Positions 1 to 6,274 of a DNA stretch of 6,532 nucleotides are shown here, in pieces. How positions within the stretch are numbered: the first letter of the stretch is position 1; each line of letters opens with the position of its first letter. A model generated the notes under the pieces. That model searched no databases. It saw only the letters and a program-made list of their open reading frames with translations, and was not told the DNA's origin. The stretch spans positions 1 to 6,532 of the forward strand of contig JAFGUY010000041.1 in the NCBI GenBank assembly GCA_016938245.1, in the 5' to 3' direction. The position numbers and the translations under genes were made by a program. The DNA comes from Candidatus Omnitrophota bacterium. Its GTDB lineage: Bacteria; Omnitrophota; Gorgyraeia; Gygaellales; Profunditerraquicolaceae.

Positions 1-1
1 A

Positions 2-820
2 ATTGATATAATCTTTCATCTGGCTGCCGAGGCGATTGTCGGCCGCAGCCAGGAAAACCCCTTAAATGCGTTTAAATCCAACATCACCGGAACCTGGGAA
101 GTTTTAGAGGCAAGCCGCCGGCAAAAGAATGCGCCGGCGATTGTTATTGCTTCAAGCGATAAGGCCTACGGGGAGCATAAAAAGCTTCCTTATAAAGAAG
201 GCGCTGCGTTAATAGCTAACCATCCTTATGATGTTTCTAAAAGTTGCGCGGATTTAATCGCAAACACATACGCGCATACTTATGGCCTGCCTGTGGCAAT
301 TACCCGTTCCGGGAATATCTACGGGCCCGGAGATTTTAATTTTAGCCGGCTGATACCTGACGCGATAAGGTGTATCTTATCCGGTAAAACGCTCAAGATA
401 CGCAGCAATGGTAAGTTTATCCGCGACTATGTTTATATTGACGATGTTGTGCAGGGCTATGTCAGGATTGCGGAGTTGCTCGCGCAAGGCAGGTTTAAGG
501 GTGAGGCGTTTAATTTAAGCAATGAAAGGCCGTTGTCAGTTATGAAGGTATTAGAGGAAATTAAAAGGCCAGGTTTTAGCGATAAACAATTGGAATATAA
601 GATAATGAATACCGCAAGATACGAGATAAAAAAGCAATACCTTTCTTCGGCTAAGGCAAGGCGGGTTTTAGGCTGGAGGCCAAAATACGGTATCAGGGAA
701 GGGTTTAAGAAGACAGTTGATTGGTATTCTGTTTATTTGAGGAAAGGGGGCGTTTCTCTTAAAGGGGACGTTTCTGTTTTTCGGAGAAAAACAGAAACGT
801 CCCCTGTTTCACGCTTATGA
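2..820 (+). CDS. rfbG: CDP-glucose 4,6-dehydratase-like protein, 5' end missing
   Basis: NAD-dependent extended short-chain dehydrogenase, probably converting CDP-glucose to CDP-4-keto-6-deoxyglucose in the cytoplasm. The reading frame is open from base 2, so the N-terminal NAD-binding glycine motif (roughly 70 residues) lies outside the window; 272 residues remain. Visible in order are the FHLAAEAIVG segment after the Rossmann beta-strand, the SSDKAYG active-site Ser/Asp/Lys stretch, the catalytic YDVSK (Tyr-x3-Lys), the RSGNIYGPGD substrate loop followed by RLIPDAIR, and FIRDYVYIDDVV. SSDKAYG and RLIPD resemble the RfbG family more than GDP-mannose or UDP-glucose epimerases. The rfbH-type gene downstream supports the CDP-sugar assignment, but another nucleotide sugar cannot be excluded. 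The tail after about base 741 is encoded by repeat DNA (KGGVSL, KGDVSV and the palindrome) and is probably not ancestral. The TGA stop overlaps the next ATG by four bases (ATGA), suggesting translational coupling. Confidence 0.75.
   Translation: MDIIFHLAAEAIVGRSQENPLNAFKSNITGTWEVLEASRRQKNAPAIVIASSDKAYGEHKKLPYKEGAALIANHPYDVSKSCADLIANTYAHTYGLPVAITRSGNIYGPGDFNFSRLIPDAIRCILSGKTLKIRSNGKFIRDYVYIDDVVQGYVRIAELLAQGRFKGEAFNLSNERPLSVMKVLEEIKRPGFSDKQLEYKIMNTARYEIKKQYLSSAKARRVLGWRPKYGIREGFKKTVDWYSVYLRKGGVSLKGDVSVFRRKTETSPVSRL
743..778 (+). repeat. In-frame tandem duplication of an 18-nt unit
   Basis: Bases 743-760 and 761-778 are adjacent 18-nt copies with 16 of 18 positions identical (differences at unit positions 8 and 16). 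The unit length keeps the frame, so the rfbG-like protein carries the near-identical hexapeptides KGGVSL and KGDVSV at its C-terminus. The second copy runs into the left arm of the palindrome at 764-804. Confidence 0.8.
764..804. repeat. Perfect 19-bp palindrome with 3-nt loop, REP/MITE-like
   Basis: Bases 764-782 are the exact reverse complement of 786-804, with GGA (783-785) as loop. The arms begin GGGGACG and end CGTCCCC. The element sits inside the last codons of the rfbG-like gene and ends 12 nt before the next start codon. It has no U-tract after the stem and is translated, so it is not a typical intrinsic terminator. Palindromes with GGGGAC-type ends resemble the dispersed elements mobilised by REP-associated tyrosine (Y1) transposases in many bacteria; that link is inference, and no transposase or second palindrome is present here. 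In mRNA it would form a very stable hairpin that could affect ribosome passage, RNA decay or initiation of the next gene. Confidence 0.8.
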
Positions 821-1460
821 AAGTCTATTTCTTAGGCACAAATGGCTGGTATGACAGTGATTTAGGCAATACCCTTTGCGTATTAGTTGAGACTAAACAG
901 GCATATATTGTCTTTGATGCCGGAAGCGGTTTATCTAAACTGGACAAGTATATTAAAGACAGCCGGCCGGTTTTTCTGTTTTTAAGCCACTTTCATCTTG
1001 ACCATATTATCGGTTTTCACGCCTTGAACAAATTCAACTTTCCGAAAGGTCTGGCTGTCTTTGGGACCCTGGGAATAAAGAAGGTATTTAAGGTTATAGT
1101 TAATCTTCCTTATACAATGCCTTTAAGTATGCTAAATATGAAGGTTAGGGTAGCCGAGATTAAAAAAGGCTTGCGTTTCCCTTTTAAGTTATCCTTTGCC
1201 AAACTTCATCATTCAACCCAATGCTATGGTTACCGCCTAAGCGCGGATAATAAAACGCTTGCCTTTTGCACGGATACCGGCTAAATCCCCAGAAGGCGGC
1301 AGAGATAGCCAAAAAGGCAGGGGTTAAAAAACTCGCGCTTGTCCACTTTGACGCCGGGGAATATTCAAGCGAAGGAGATATCCGCAGGGCGCTAATCAGC
1401 GCTAAAAGGATATTTAAAAATACAGTAGCGGCGAGGGATAACTTCTTTTTATCTCTATAG
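817..1460 (+). pseudogene. Metallo-beta-lactamase-fold hydrolase (RNase Z-like), broken by internal deletion and frameshift
   Basis: The upstream piece (817-1284, 155 residues) begins MKVYFLGTNG, as RNase Z-like MBL hydrolases do, and carries the metal-binding SHFHLDH (His58, His60, Asp62, His63), a further His pair at 131-132 in KLHHSTQCYGYRL, and the metal-bridging Asp of FCTDTG (Asp153). It stops right after TDTG at TAA 1282-1284. Homology resumes at once in another frame from about 1281 (LNPQKAAEIAKKAGVKKLALVHFDAGEY, 59 residues to the stop at 1460), which contains the last metal-ligand His of the family. In intact homologues some 25-35 residues separate these parts, including the segment that starts PCENL or similar, so bases were lost as well as the frame shifted. 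The upstream piece alone lacks the final metal ligand and is unlikely to be active. The start ATG overlaps the preceding stop (ATGA) and has no clear ribosome-binding site of its own. The original substrate is unknown. An assembly error is an alternative to a true deletion. Confidence 0.8.
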
Positions 1461-1646
1461 TTTTAATCCGTAACTGCATATTAAAAATTGCACAGATACG
1501 GTTAGCAAACAATAAAAAAATCTCTTAAAGAAATTTGAAAATGTAGTTATCATTTTCTGTTAGTTAAGAAAAGGTTGGTAAGGTAGCAAGAAGAATACCT
1601 GAGAATATTGCAGTGGTTATTGGCAAATTAATTTTAGGCTTATAAA
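1461..1646. other. AT-rich intergenic gap, possible promoter region for the downstream genes
   Basis: This 186-base gap, about 28% GC by hand count, is the only sizeable non-coding stretch in an otherwise packed gene run. It contains a TTGAAA box at 1535-1540 (five of six matches to a sigma-70 -35 box), but 17 nt downstream there is only TGTTAG, a poor -10. A 7-bp inverted repeat (1537-1543 with 1551-1557, 7-nt loop) overlaps that area and could be a weak hairpin or operator. No U-tailed terminator follows the broken hydrolase gene. A promoter here is plausible, because the gene before it is decayed and the next gene starts a new block, but no site is convincing. Confidence 0.4.
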
Positions 1647-2531
1647 ATGAAAAAAGTAAGGGTTGGAATAATTGGGACGGGAAATATAGGTACGGATCTT
1701 TTGTTTAAAATACAAAGGTCTGAAATTCTGGAATGTGGCATATTCACAGGTAGAAGGCTTGATTCGCAAGGAATAAAAAAAGCTGAATTAATGGGTGTTA
1801 AGACTTCTTGCGAGTCTATTAACGCAATTTTAAACAACTCAAACCTATGTGAAATTGTTTTTGATGCTACATCTGCTACTGTACATCAAAAGAATGCCCC
1901 TATACTAAAAAGGCTGAATAAATTTGCTATTGATTTAACTCCTTCTAGAATTGGAAAGATGTGCGTTCCTGCTGTCAATATTAGGGAGTGCTTAGAAGGC
2001 GATAATGTTAACCTTATAACCTGCGGCGGCCAAGCCGCTATCCCGATTATTAATGCCATTATGAAGGTTCACCCTGAAACAGAATACGTTGAACTAGTAG
2101 CTAGTATTGCTTCAAAATCTGCCGGCCCGGGAACAAGGGTTAATATTGATGAGTTTACCCAGGCGACCAGGGATGCCATTGAGAAGCTTACAGGTGTCAG
2201 AAAAGCGAAGGCGATAATTATATTGAATCCGGCTGAGCCGCCGGTATTAATGCACAATACCATTTATGCCAAGATTCAAAAGCCGGATTTAAACAGGCTA
2301 AAGAAAGAAGTCAATCTAATGGAGAAACTTATTCAAGAATATGTTCCCGGGTATAAAATAACACTCGGTCCGGTGTTTGAAAACGGTAGAGTTACTACTA
2401 TGATTGAAGTTATCGGTAAAGGGGATTATCTTCCAAAATATTCAGGGAATTTGGATATCATTACTTGCGCTGCAATTAATGTAGCAGAGGAATACGTTAA
2501 GCATAAATTAACATTGAAGGCAGGAAAATAA
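1647..2531 (+). CDS. dmpF: Acetaldehyde dehydrogenase (acylating), DmpF/MhpF/BphJ family
   Basis: Interconverts acetaldehyde + CoA + NAD+ and acetyl-CoA + NADH in the cytoplasm, normally bound to the aldolase encoded by the next gene, with aldehyde passed through an internal channel. The protein is 294 residues, the usual family length. It shows the N-terminal NAD-binding loop GTGNIGTDL (residues 10-18), FDATSA (72-77), the catalytic cysteine in LITCGGQAAIPI (Cys126), SAGPGTRVNIDEFT (158-171) and NPAEPP (194-199); no key residue is missing. The start ATG at 1647 precedes the NAD-binding strand by the usual few residues; only a weak AGG (1636-1638) lies upstream. The stop is one base from the next ATG. 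The dehydrogenase-then-aldolase order matches aromatic meta-cleavage operons, but the neighbours are sugar-nucleotide genes, so the enzyme may run in the reductive direction, supplying acetaldehyde from acetyl-CoA (inference). Confidence 0.92.
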   Translation: MKKVRVGIIGTGNIGTDLLFKIQRSEILECGIFTGRRLDSQGIKKAELMGVKTSCESINAILNNSNLCEIVFDATSATVHQKNAPILKRLNKFAIDLTPSRIGKMCVPAVNIRECLEGDNVNLITCGGQAAIPIINAIMKVHPETEYVELVASIASKSAGPGTRVNIDEFTQATRDAIEKLTGVRKAKAIIILNPAEPPVLMHNTIYAKIQKPDLNRLKKEVNLMEKLIQEYVPGYKITLGPVFENGRVTTMIEVIGKGDYLPKYSGNLDIITCAAINVAEEYVKHKLTLKAGK

Positions 2532-2532
2532 T

Positions 2533-3576
2533 ATGAGTGAAATACTTTTTTTTGATTCAACTTTACGCGATGGATCCCACGCAGTAGACCATCAATTAAG
2601 CGTTGCTAATATCAAAGAGTACTGTAGCCATATAGATGATGTGGGTTTATATGTTGTTATTGTTGGGCATGGAAATGGACTGGGTGCTTCATCTTTACAG
2701 GTAGGCCTTTCAGCTATTTCTGATAAAGAGATGCTTCAGATTGCCCGTAAAGAACTAAAGAAAACTAAATTAGGAGTATTTTTAATCCCGGGTTTTGGCA
2801 CTATAAATGATGATCTCCTGCCAGCCATAGATATAGGAGTAGATTTATTCTGCGTTGCTGCTCATTGTACCGAAGCGGATGTTACCGGGCAGCATATAGA
2901 GTATTTATGTAAAAGGCATAAAGAGGCTTATGGTGTTCTTATGATGTACCATATGGCCTCTAAAGAAAAGATAGCAGAAGAAGTCTTAAAAATGCAAAGT
3001 TATGGTGCTAAGGGAGTTATCCTTATGGATTCAGCAGGAGCTTCAACCCCAAATATGGTTTCTGAAACAATCTCGCATTTAGTTAAGGATGTAAGAGTAA
3101 AAATCGGATTTCATGCTCATAATAATATGGGATTGGCTATTTCGAACTCTCTTATTGCTATCCAGAATGGCGCTTTAATCATTGACGGAACCTCGCGCGG
3201 TTTTGGCGCAGGAGCTGGAAATTGCCAATTGGAAGTATTAGTCGGATTATTGTCAAAGATGGGGATCTCAACTGATCTTGATCTATATAAAATGATGGAT
3301 GTAAGTGAAGGTATTGTTTCCAAAATAATGAAAAAGCCACAGGAAATTTCATCGATTTCTTTAATTAGCGGTATATCCGGGATATTTTCAGGGTTTGCTA
3401 ATCATGTTAAAAAAGCAGCAGAAAGATTTAATGTTGACCCGAGGGATATCTTTGTCGAATTGGGTAAGCGTAAAATGGTAGCGGGTCAGGAGGATTTTAT
3501 TGTGGATGTTGCAATGTATCTGGCAAATAAAAAAACATCAGAAAAAGAAAGCTACGATATTGAATCCTTGCTTTAG
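2533..3576 (+). CDS. dmpG: 4-hydroxy-2-oxovalerate aldolase, DmpG/MhpE/BphI family
   Basis: Divalent-metal-dependent class II pyruvate aldolase that splits 4-hydroxy-2-oxopentanoate into pyruvate and acetaldehyde, or joins them in reverse. Its length of 347 residues is normal. The HMGL-like TIM barrel begins with DSTLRDGSHA (Arg12 and Asp13 for pyruvate enolisation and metal binding, His16), and continues with GHGNGLGASS (45-54), MDSAGA (165-170) and the metal-binding GFHAHNN (His194, His196). The C-terminal domain that docks the dehydrogenase ends in the typical ELGKRKMVAGQED. Two positions look unusual against my memory of the family: the IEV(A/G)HGDGL segment reads VIVGHGNGL here, with Glu to Ile and Asp to Asn, which might alter aldehyde preference. 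AGGA at 2522-2525 is a well-spaced ribosome-binding site. Being fused in order to the dehydrogenase gene argues for a joint complex; the sugar-locus setting argues for synthesis of a 2-oxo acid rather than catabolism. Confidence 0.9.
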   Translation: MSEILFFDSTLRDGSHAVDHQLSVANIKEYCSHIDDVGLYVVIVGHGNGLGASSLQVGLSAISDKEMLQIARKELKKTKLGVFLIPGFGTINDDLLPAIDIGVDLFCVAAHCTEADVTGQHIEYLCKRHKEAYGVLMMYHMASKEKIAEEVLKMQSYGAKGVILMDSAGASTPNMVSETISHLVKDVRVKIGFHAHNNMGLAISNSLIAIQNGALIIDGTSRGFGAGAGNCQLEVLVGLLSKMGISTDLDLYKMMDVSEGIVSKIMKKPQEISSISLISGISGIFSGFANHVKKAAERFNVDPRDIFVELGKRKMVAGQEDFIVDVAMYLANKKTSEKESYDIESLL

Positions 3577-3580
3577 GAGG
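3575..3580 (+). promoter_or_regulatory. Strong ribosome-binding site overlapping the aldolase stop codon
   Basis: AGGAGG lies 7 nt before the ATG at 3588 and shares bases with the TAG stop of the aldolase gene (3574-3576). It is the best Shine-Dalgarno match in the window and fixes the start of the ThDP enzyme. The arrangement suggests that ribosomes ending on the aldolase can reinitiate, and that the ThDP enzyme is made in quantity. Confidence 0.85.
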
Positions 3581-3587
3581 TTATTTT

Positions 3588-5381
3588 ATGAGAGTCGCAG
3601 ATTTTATTTTTAAGTTTTTATCTGATAGAGGGTTAGATACTTTATTTATGGTTTCTGGCGGACAAGCAATGTTTCTAGTTGATGCGGTTTATCAAAATAA
3701 AAAGCTTAAAGCAATATGCACGCATCATGAGCAAGCAGCGGGAATGTCTGCGGATGCATATGGTAGGATAACCGGAAAATTGGGAGTTGCTTTAGTTACT
3801 GCCGGGCCCGGTGCGGTAAATATAATAAATGGCGTAGTCGGAGGATGGACTGATTCTGCTCCGATGATGATTATTTCAGGTCAATCAAGTTTATCTTGTG
3901 TACAGTATCAGCAGGAGCATTCTATAAGGCAATTTGGTATTCAGGGAATCAATATCAAACCGTTAGTTGAGAAGGTAACTAAATATTTCGTTACGGTTGA
4001 TGACCCGGCAAGAATTCTTTACTATATGGGTAAGGCTTATTATTTGGCATTAAATGGAAGGCCCGGTCCTGTATGGCTTGATATCCCGCTTGATATTCAA
4101 AAAATGGAGGTGCCAAAAAGGTTGCTTGAAGAGTTTAGCCCGCCTGTAGATATTTCAAATAGCTCGGATTTAAAAAAAGAAATAGGAAAAGTCCTGGAAA
4201 TGCTTTCTAAATCAAAGCACCCAATTATACTTGCCGGACAGGGAGTACGACTGGGTAATGCGGTTAAAGAATTTTTAAGCGTTGTCGATACGTTGAGAAT
4301 ACCCGTATTGACATCGAGGCTGGGAATAGATTTGATTAATAGCGATAATCAGTTATATGTTGGCAGACCGGGAAACTATGGAGAAAGAGCTGCAAATTTT
4401 GCTATTCAAAATTCGGATTTAATTATTGCTATTGGGTGCCGTCTTGCTTCCGCGTTAGTCGGTCACGACCCTAAGAATTTTGGATTACACGCAAGAAAAA
4501 TAGCTATAGATATTGATGAAGAGGAATTAAATAAACCCGGAGTGAAAATTGACCTGAAAATTAAGAGTGATGTTAAAATTGCGCTCGTTGAGATTTTAAA
4601 ATCAACTGAAAAAGGCAAGCTTCCAAAATTTAGCGGTTGGATTTCACAGTGCAATTATTGGAAAAAATCTTATCCAGTAATCGCTAATTCCTATAAAAAT
4701 GAGAAACCGGTTAATTCATATTATTTTACTGATAAGCTTTCTGAATATGCAAAAAGCGATGATATGATACTGGTTGATACCGGAACGTGTTTTCATGTAG
4801 CGTGCCAAGTTTGGAAGATAAAGAAAGGCCAAAGGTTTCTTACTACTGGAGGTTTATCTTCTATGGGGTACTGGGCAGCTGCTATAGGAGCTTGTGTGGC
4901 AAATAACCGTAAAAGAACAGTGGTTATTACGGGTGATGGAAGCCTGCAGATGAACATCCAGGAACTCGCCACCATTAAACATAATAATTTGCCGATTAAA
5001 ATTATCATTTTTAACAATAATGGTTATTTGCTTATTCGTCATACCCAGAAGAATTTCATGAATGGCAGATTATTGGGTGAGGGGCCTGACACAGGGGTAT
5101 GGTGCCCGGATTCATTGAAAATTGCTCAAGCCTATGGAATAAAAGGTGTGCGTATAAATAAAGTATCAGAAGTAGCATCTTCTATAAAGAAAGTTATGGA
5201 ATATGATGGTCCGGTAGTTTATGATGTCATGACTCCGGAGTGGCAATTAATTATCCCCAGAATTTCTTCCGAGAAAATGAAAGATGGTACTTTGGTCTCT
5301 AAGCCATATGAAGATATGTATCCATATTTACCCAGGGAAGAGTTGCGTAAAAATATGGTGGCGGAATTAGATAAAAAATGA
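3588..5381 (+). CDS. Thiamine-diphosphate-dependent enzyme, acetolactate synthase superfamily (YerE-like candidate)
   Basis: Cytoplasmic ThDP carboligase/decarboxylase of 597 residues, with the standard Pyr, central and PP domains. The Pyr domain holds the cofactor-activating glutamate in THHEQAAGMSADAYGR (Glu48) and TAGPGAVN (71-78). The central domain spans about 190-340. The PP domain has the ThDP/Mg motif from GDGS (449-452) to NNN (477-479). It resembles AHAS large subunits, but no regulatory subunit gene or branched-chain amino-acid gene is nearby. Homologues with GEGP(D/E)TGV-type ends are common in polysaccharide loci. By analogy with YerE, which adds a two-carbon unit from pyruvate to C4 of CDP-3,6-dideoxy-4-ketohexose in yersiniose synthesis, it may add an acyl unit to a CDP-ketosugar. 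The preceding aldolase pair suggests 4-hydroxy-2-oxopentanoate as donor (inference). Whether it binds FAD cannot be read from the sequence. Its last codons overlap the next start (ATGA at 5378-5381). Confidence 0.85.
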   Translation: MRVADFIFKFLSDRGLDTLFMVSGGQAMFLVDAVYQNKKLKAICTHHEQAAGMSADAYGRITGKLGVALVTAGPGAVNIINGVVGGWTDSAPMMIISGQSSLSCVQYQQEHSIRQFGIQGINIKPLVEKVTKYFVTVDDPARILYYMGKAYYLALNGRPGPVWLDIPLDIQKMEVPKRLLEEFSPPVDISNSSDLKKEIGKVLEMLSKSKHPIILAGQGVRLGNAVKEFLSVVDTLRIPVLTSRLGIDLINSDNQLYVGRPGNYGERAANFAIQNSDLIIAIGCRLASALVGHDPKNFGLHARKIAIDIDEEELNKPGVKIDLKIKSDVKIALVEILKSTEKGKLPKFSGWISQCNYWKKSYPVIANSYKNEKPVNSYYFTDKLSEYAKSDDMILVDTGTCFHVACQVWKIKKGQRFLTTGGLSSMGYWAAAIGACVANNRKRTVVITGDGSLQMNIQELATIKHNNLPIKIIIFNNNGYLLIRHTQKNFMNGRLLGEGPDTGVWCPDSLKIAQAYGIKGVRINKVSEVASSIKKVMEYDGPVVYDVMTPEWQLIIPRISSEKMKDGTLVSKPYEDMYPYLPREELRKNMVAELDKK

Positions 5382-6274
5382 AGAATATAAAAATAGCTAT
5401 TCTTGGGGCAACAAGCCAGATTGCCAAAGGGTTAATCTTTAATTTTGCGCAGGATAATTCGGTTAAGTTATATTTATTCGCCCGTTCGCCCGGCAAGGTA
5501 AGGGTTTTTATAAGGGCAAATGCCTTGCCGCCGGCAAAGGTTGTTTCGCCTTTTAGAGATTTTAAAAAAGGAAGATATGATTTGGTTATTAATTGTGTCG
5601 GTATAGGCTCGCCGCTAAAATTAAAAGAGCAGGGAAAACAGATATTTAGCCTGACCGAGGATTTTGACAACCTTGTCTTAGGTTATTTAAAAAATAACCC
5701 CTGGGCAAGGTATATAAATTTTAGTAGCGGCGCTGTTTACCGCCTATCCGCAGATCTAAAGCCCCAGGACTATTACGGTATTGCAAAGTTGCATCAGGAG
5801 GCTAAGCATCGGGCATTAGATAAGTTTCATATTGTTGACTTAAGGGTATTTTCTTATTTTAGCCGTTTCGCTGAATTGGATTCCGGTTATTTCCTGACCG
5901 ACCTTTTAAAAAGCATAAAGGAAAAGCGGAAGTTTTTTGTAAACCCCGGTAATTTTATCCGGGACTATATCAACCCAGATGACCTTTTTAATTTGATTGT
6001 TTGTATTATTAAGGCCAAGCCTTTTAACGGGGCCCTGGATGCCTATAGCCTTTCTTCGGTCAGTAAGTTTAAGTTATTAAAATACTTTAGCAAGAATCGT
6101 TCCTTGCGTTACGTTATTAAGCGTAAAGGCCAGGTTGTCTCCCCAACCGGAGAAAAAGGCCTTTATTATCCTAAGTCAAAGAGCGCTTCAAAACTAGGCT
6201 ATCGGCCGAAGTTTACCTCTTTGCAAACAGTAATTAAAGAATCAAAATATCTACTTTCTAAGGTTAATGGATAA
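5378..6274 (+). CDS. Extended short-chain dehydrogenase/reductase, NAD(P)-dependent sugar epimerase/reductase family
   Basis: Probable cytoplasmic nucleotide-sugar ketoreductase or epimerase, 298 residues. The N-terminus has a Rossmann strand and glycine loop of the form AILGATSQIA (7-16), followed by a basic residue in LFARS suggesting NADP preference. The active site is complete: Ser116/Ser117 in NFSSGAVY, and Tyr133/Lys137 in YYGIAK. FIRDYINPDDL near residue 190 and LGYRP near the C-terminus are typical of the extended family. It overlaps the ThDP gene by four bases and rfbH by eight, so it is part of the operon and translationally coupled. It has no clear Shine-Dalgarno site. The role is inferred from position: in yersiniose synthesis the reductase YerF reduces the ketone left by YerE, and this protein could do the same for a longer acyl branch. 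Alternatively it reduces or epimerises C4 of the 3,6-dideoxyhexose. Sampled base composition is closer to the rfb flanks than to the three preceding genes. Confidence 0.8.
   Translation: MKNIKIAILGATSQIAKGLIFNFAQDNSVKLYLFARSPGKVRVFIRANALPPAKVVSPFRDFKKGRYDLVINCVGIGSPLKLKEQGKQIFSLTEDFDNLVLGYLKNNPWARYINFSSGAVYRLSADLKPQDYYGIAKLHQEAKHRALDKFHIVDLRVFSYFSRFAELDSGYFLTDLLKSIKEKRKFFVNPGNFIRDYINPDDLFNLIVCIIKAKPFNGALDAYSLSSVSKFKLLKYFSKNRSLRYVIKRKGQVVSPTGEKGLYYPKSKSASKLGYRPKFTSLQTVIKESKYLLSKVNG

Noticed and set aside
764..804. Intrinsic terminator between the rfbG-like gene and the hydrolase gene
   Set aside because: The stem is strong, but it lies inside translated sequence and is followed by CTGTTTCACG rather than a run of T, so efficient termination is unlikely.
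1266..1460. A separate small gene of 64 codons starting at TTG 1266
   Set aside because: Its residues from about 1281 onward match the C-terminal part of the MBL hydrolase, including VHFDA; it is the downstream half of the broken gene, with no ribosome-binding site of its own.
1620..1646. Promoter with TTGGCA (1620-1625) and TATAAA (1641-1646)
   Set aside because: Both boxes match well, but the spacer is 15 nt and transcription would begin inside the gene, after the ATG at 1647. The TATAAA is more likely just AT-rich sequence.
1640..5042. Other short minus-strand open frames (62-74 codons) within the three-gene block
   Set aside because: All are opposite strongly supported genes and show no motif or ribosome-binding site; they are chance open frames.
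3588..5381. Biosynthetic acetolactate synthase (ilvB/ilvI)
   Set aside because: The superfamily match is clear, but no ilvN/ilvH small subunit or ilv gene is adjacent and the setting is a sugar-nucleotide operon with an aldolase pair. A dedicated carboligase fits better, though this is not proven.
5299..5670. Minus-strand 123-codon open frame
   Set aside because: It lies antisense to the ThDP enzyme and reductase genes, both of which have complete family motifs; the translated product shows no recognisable domain.
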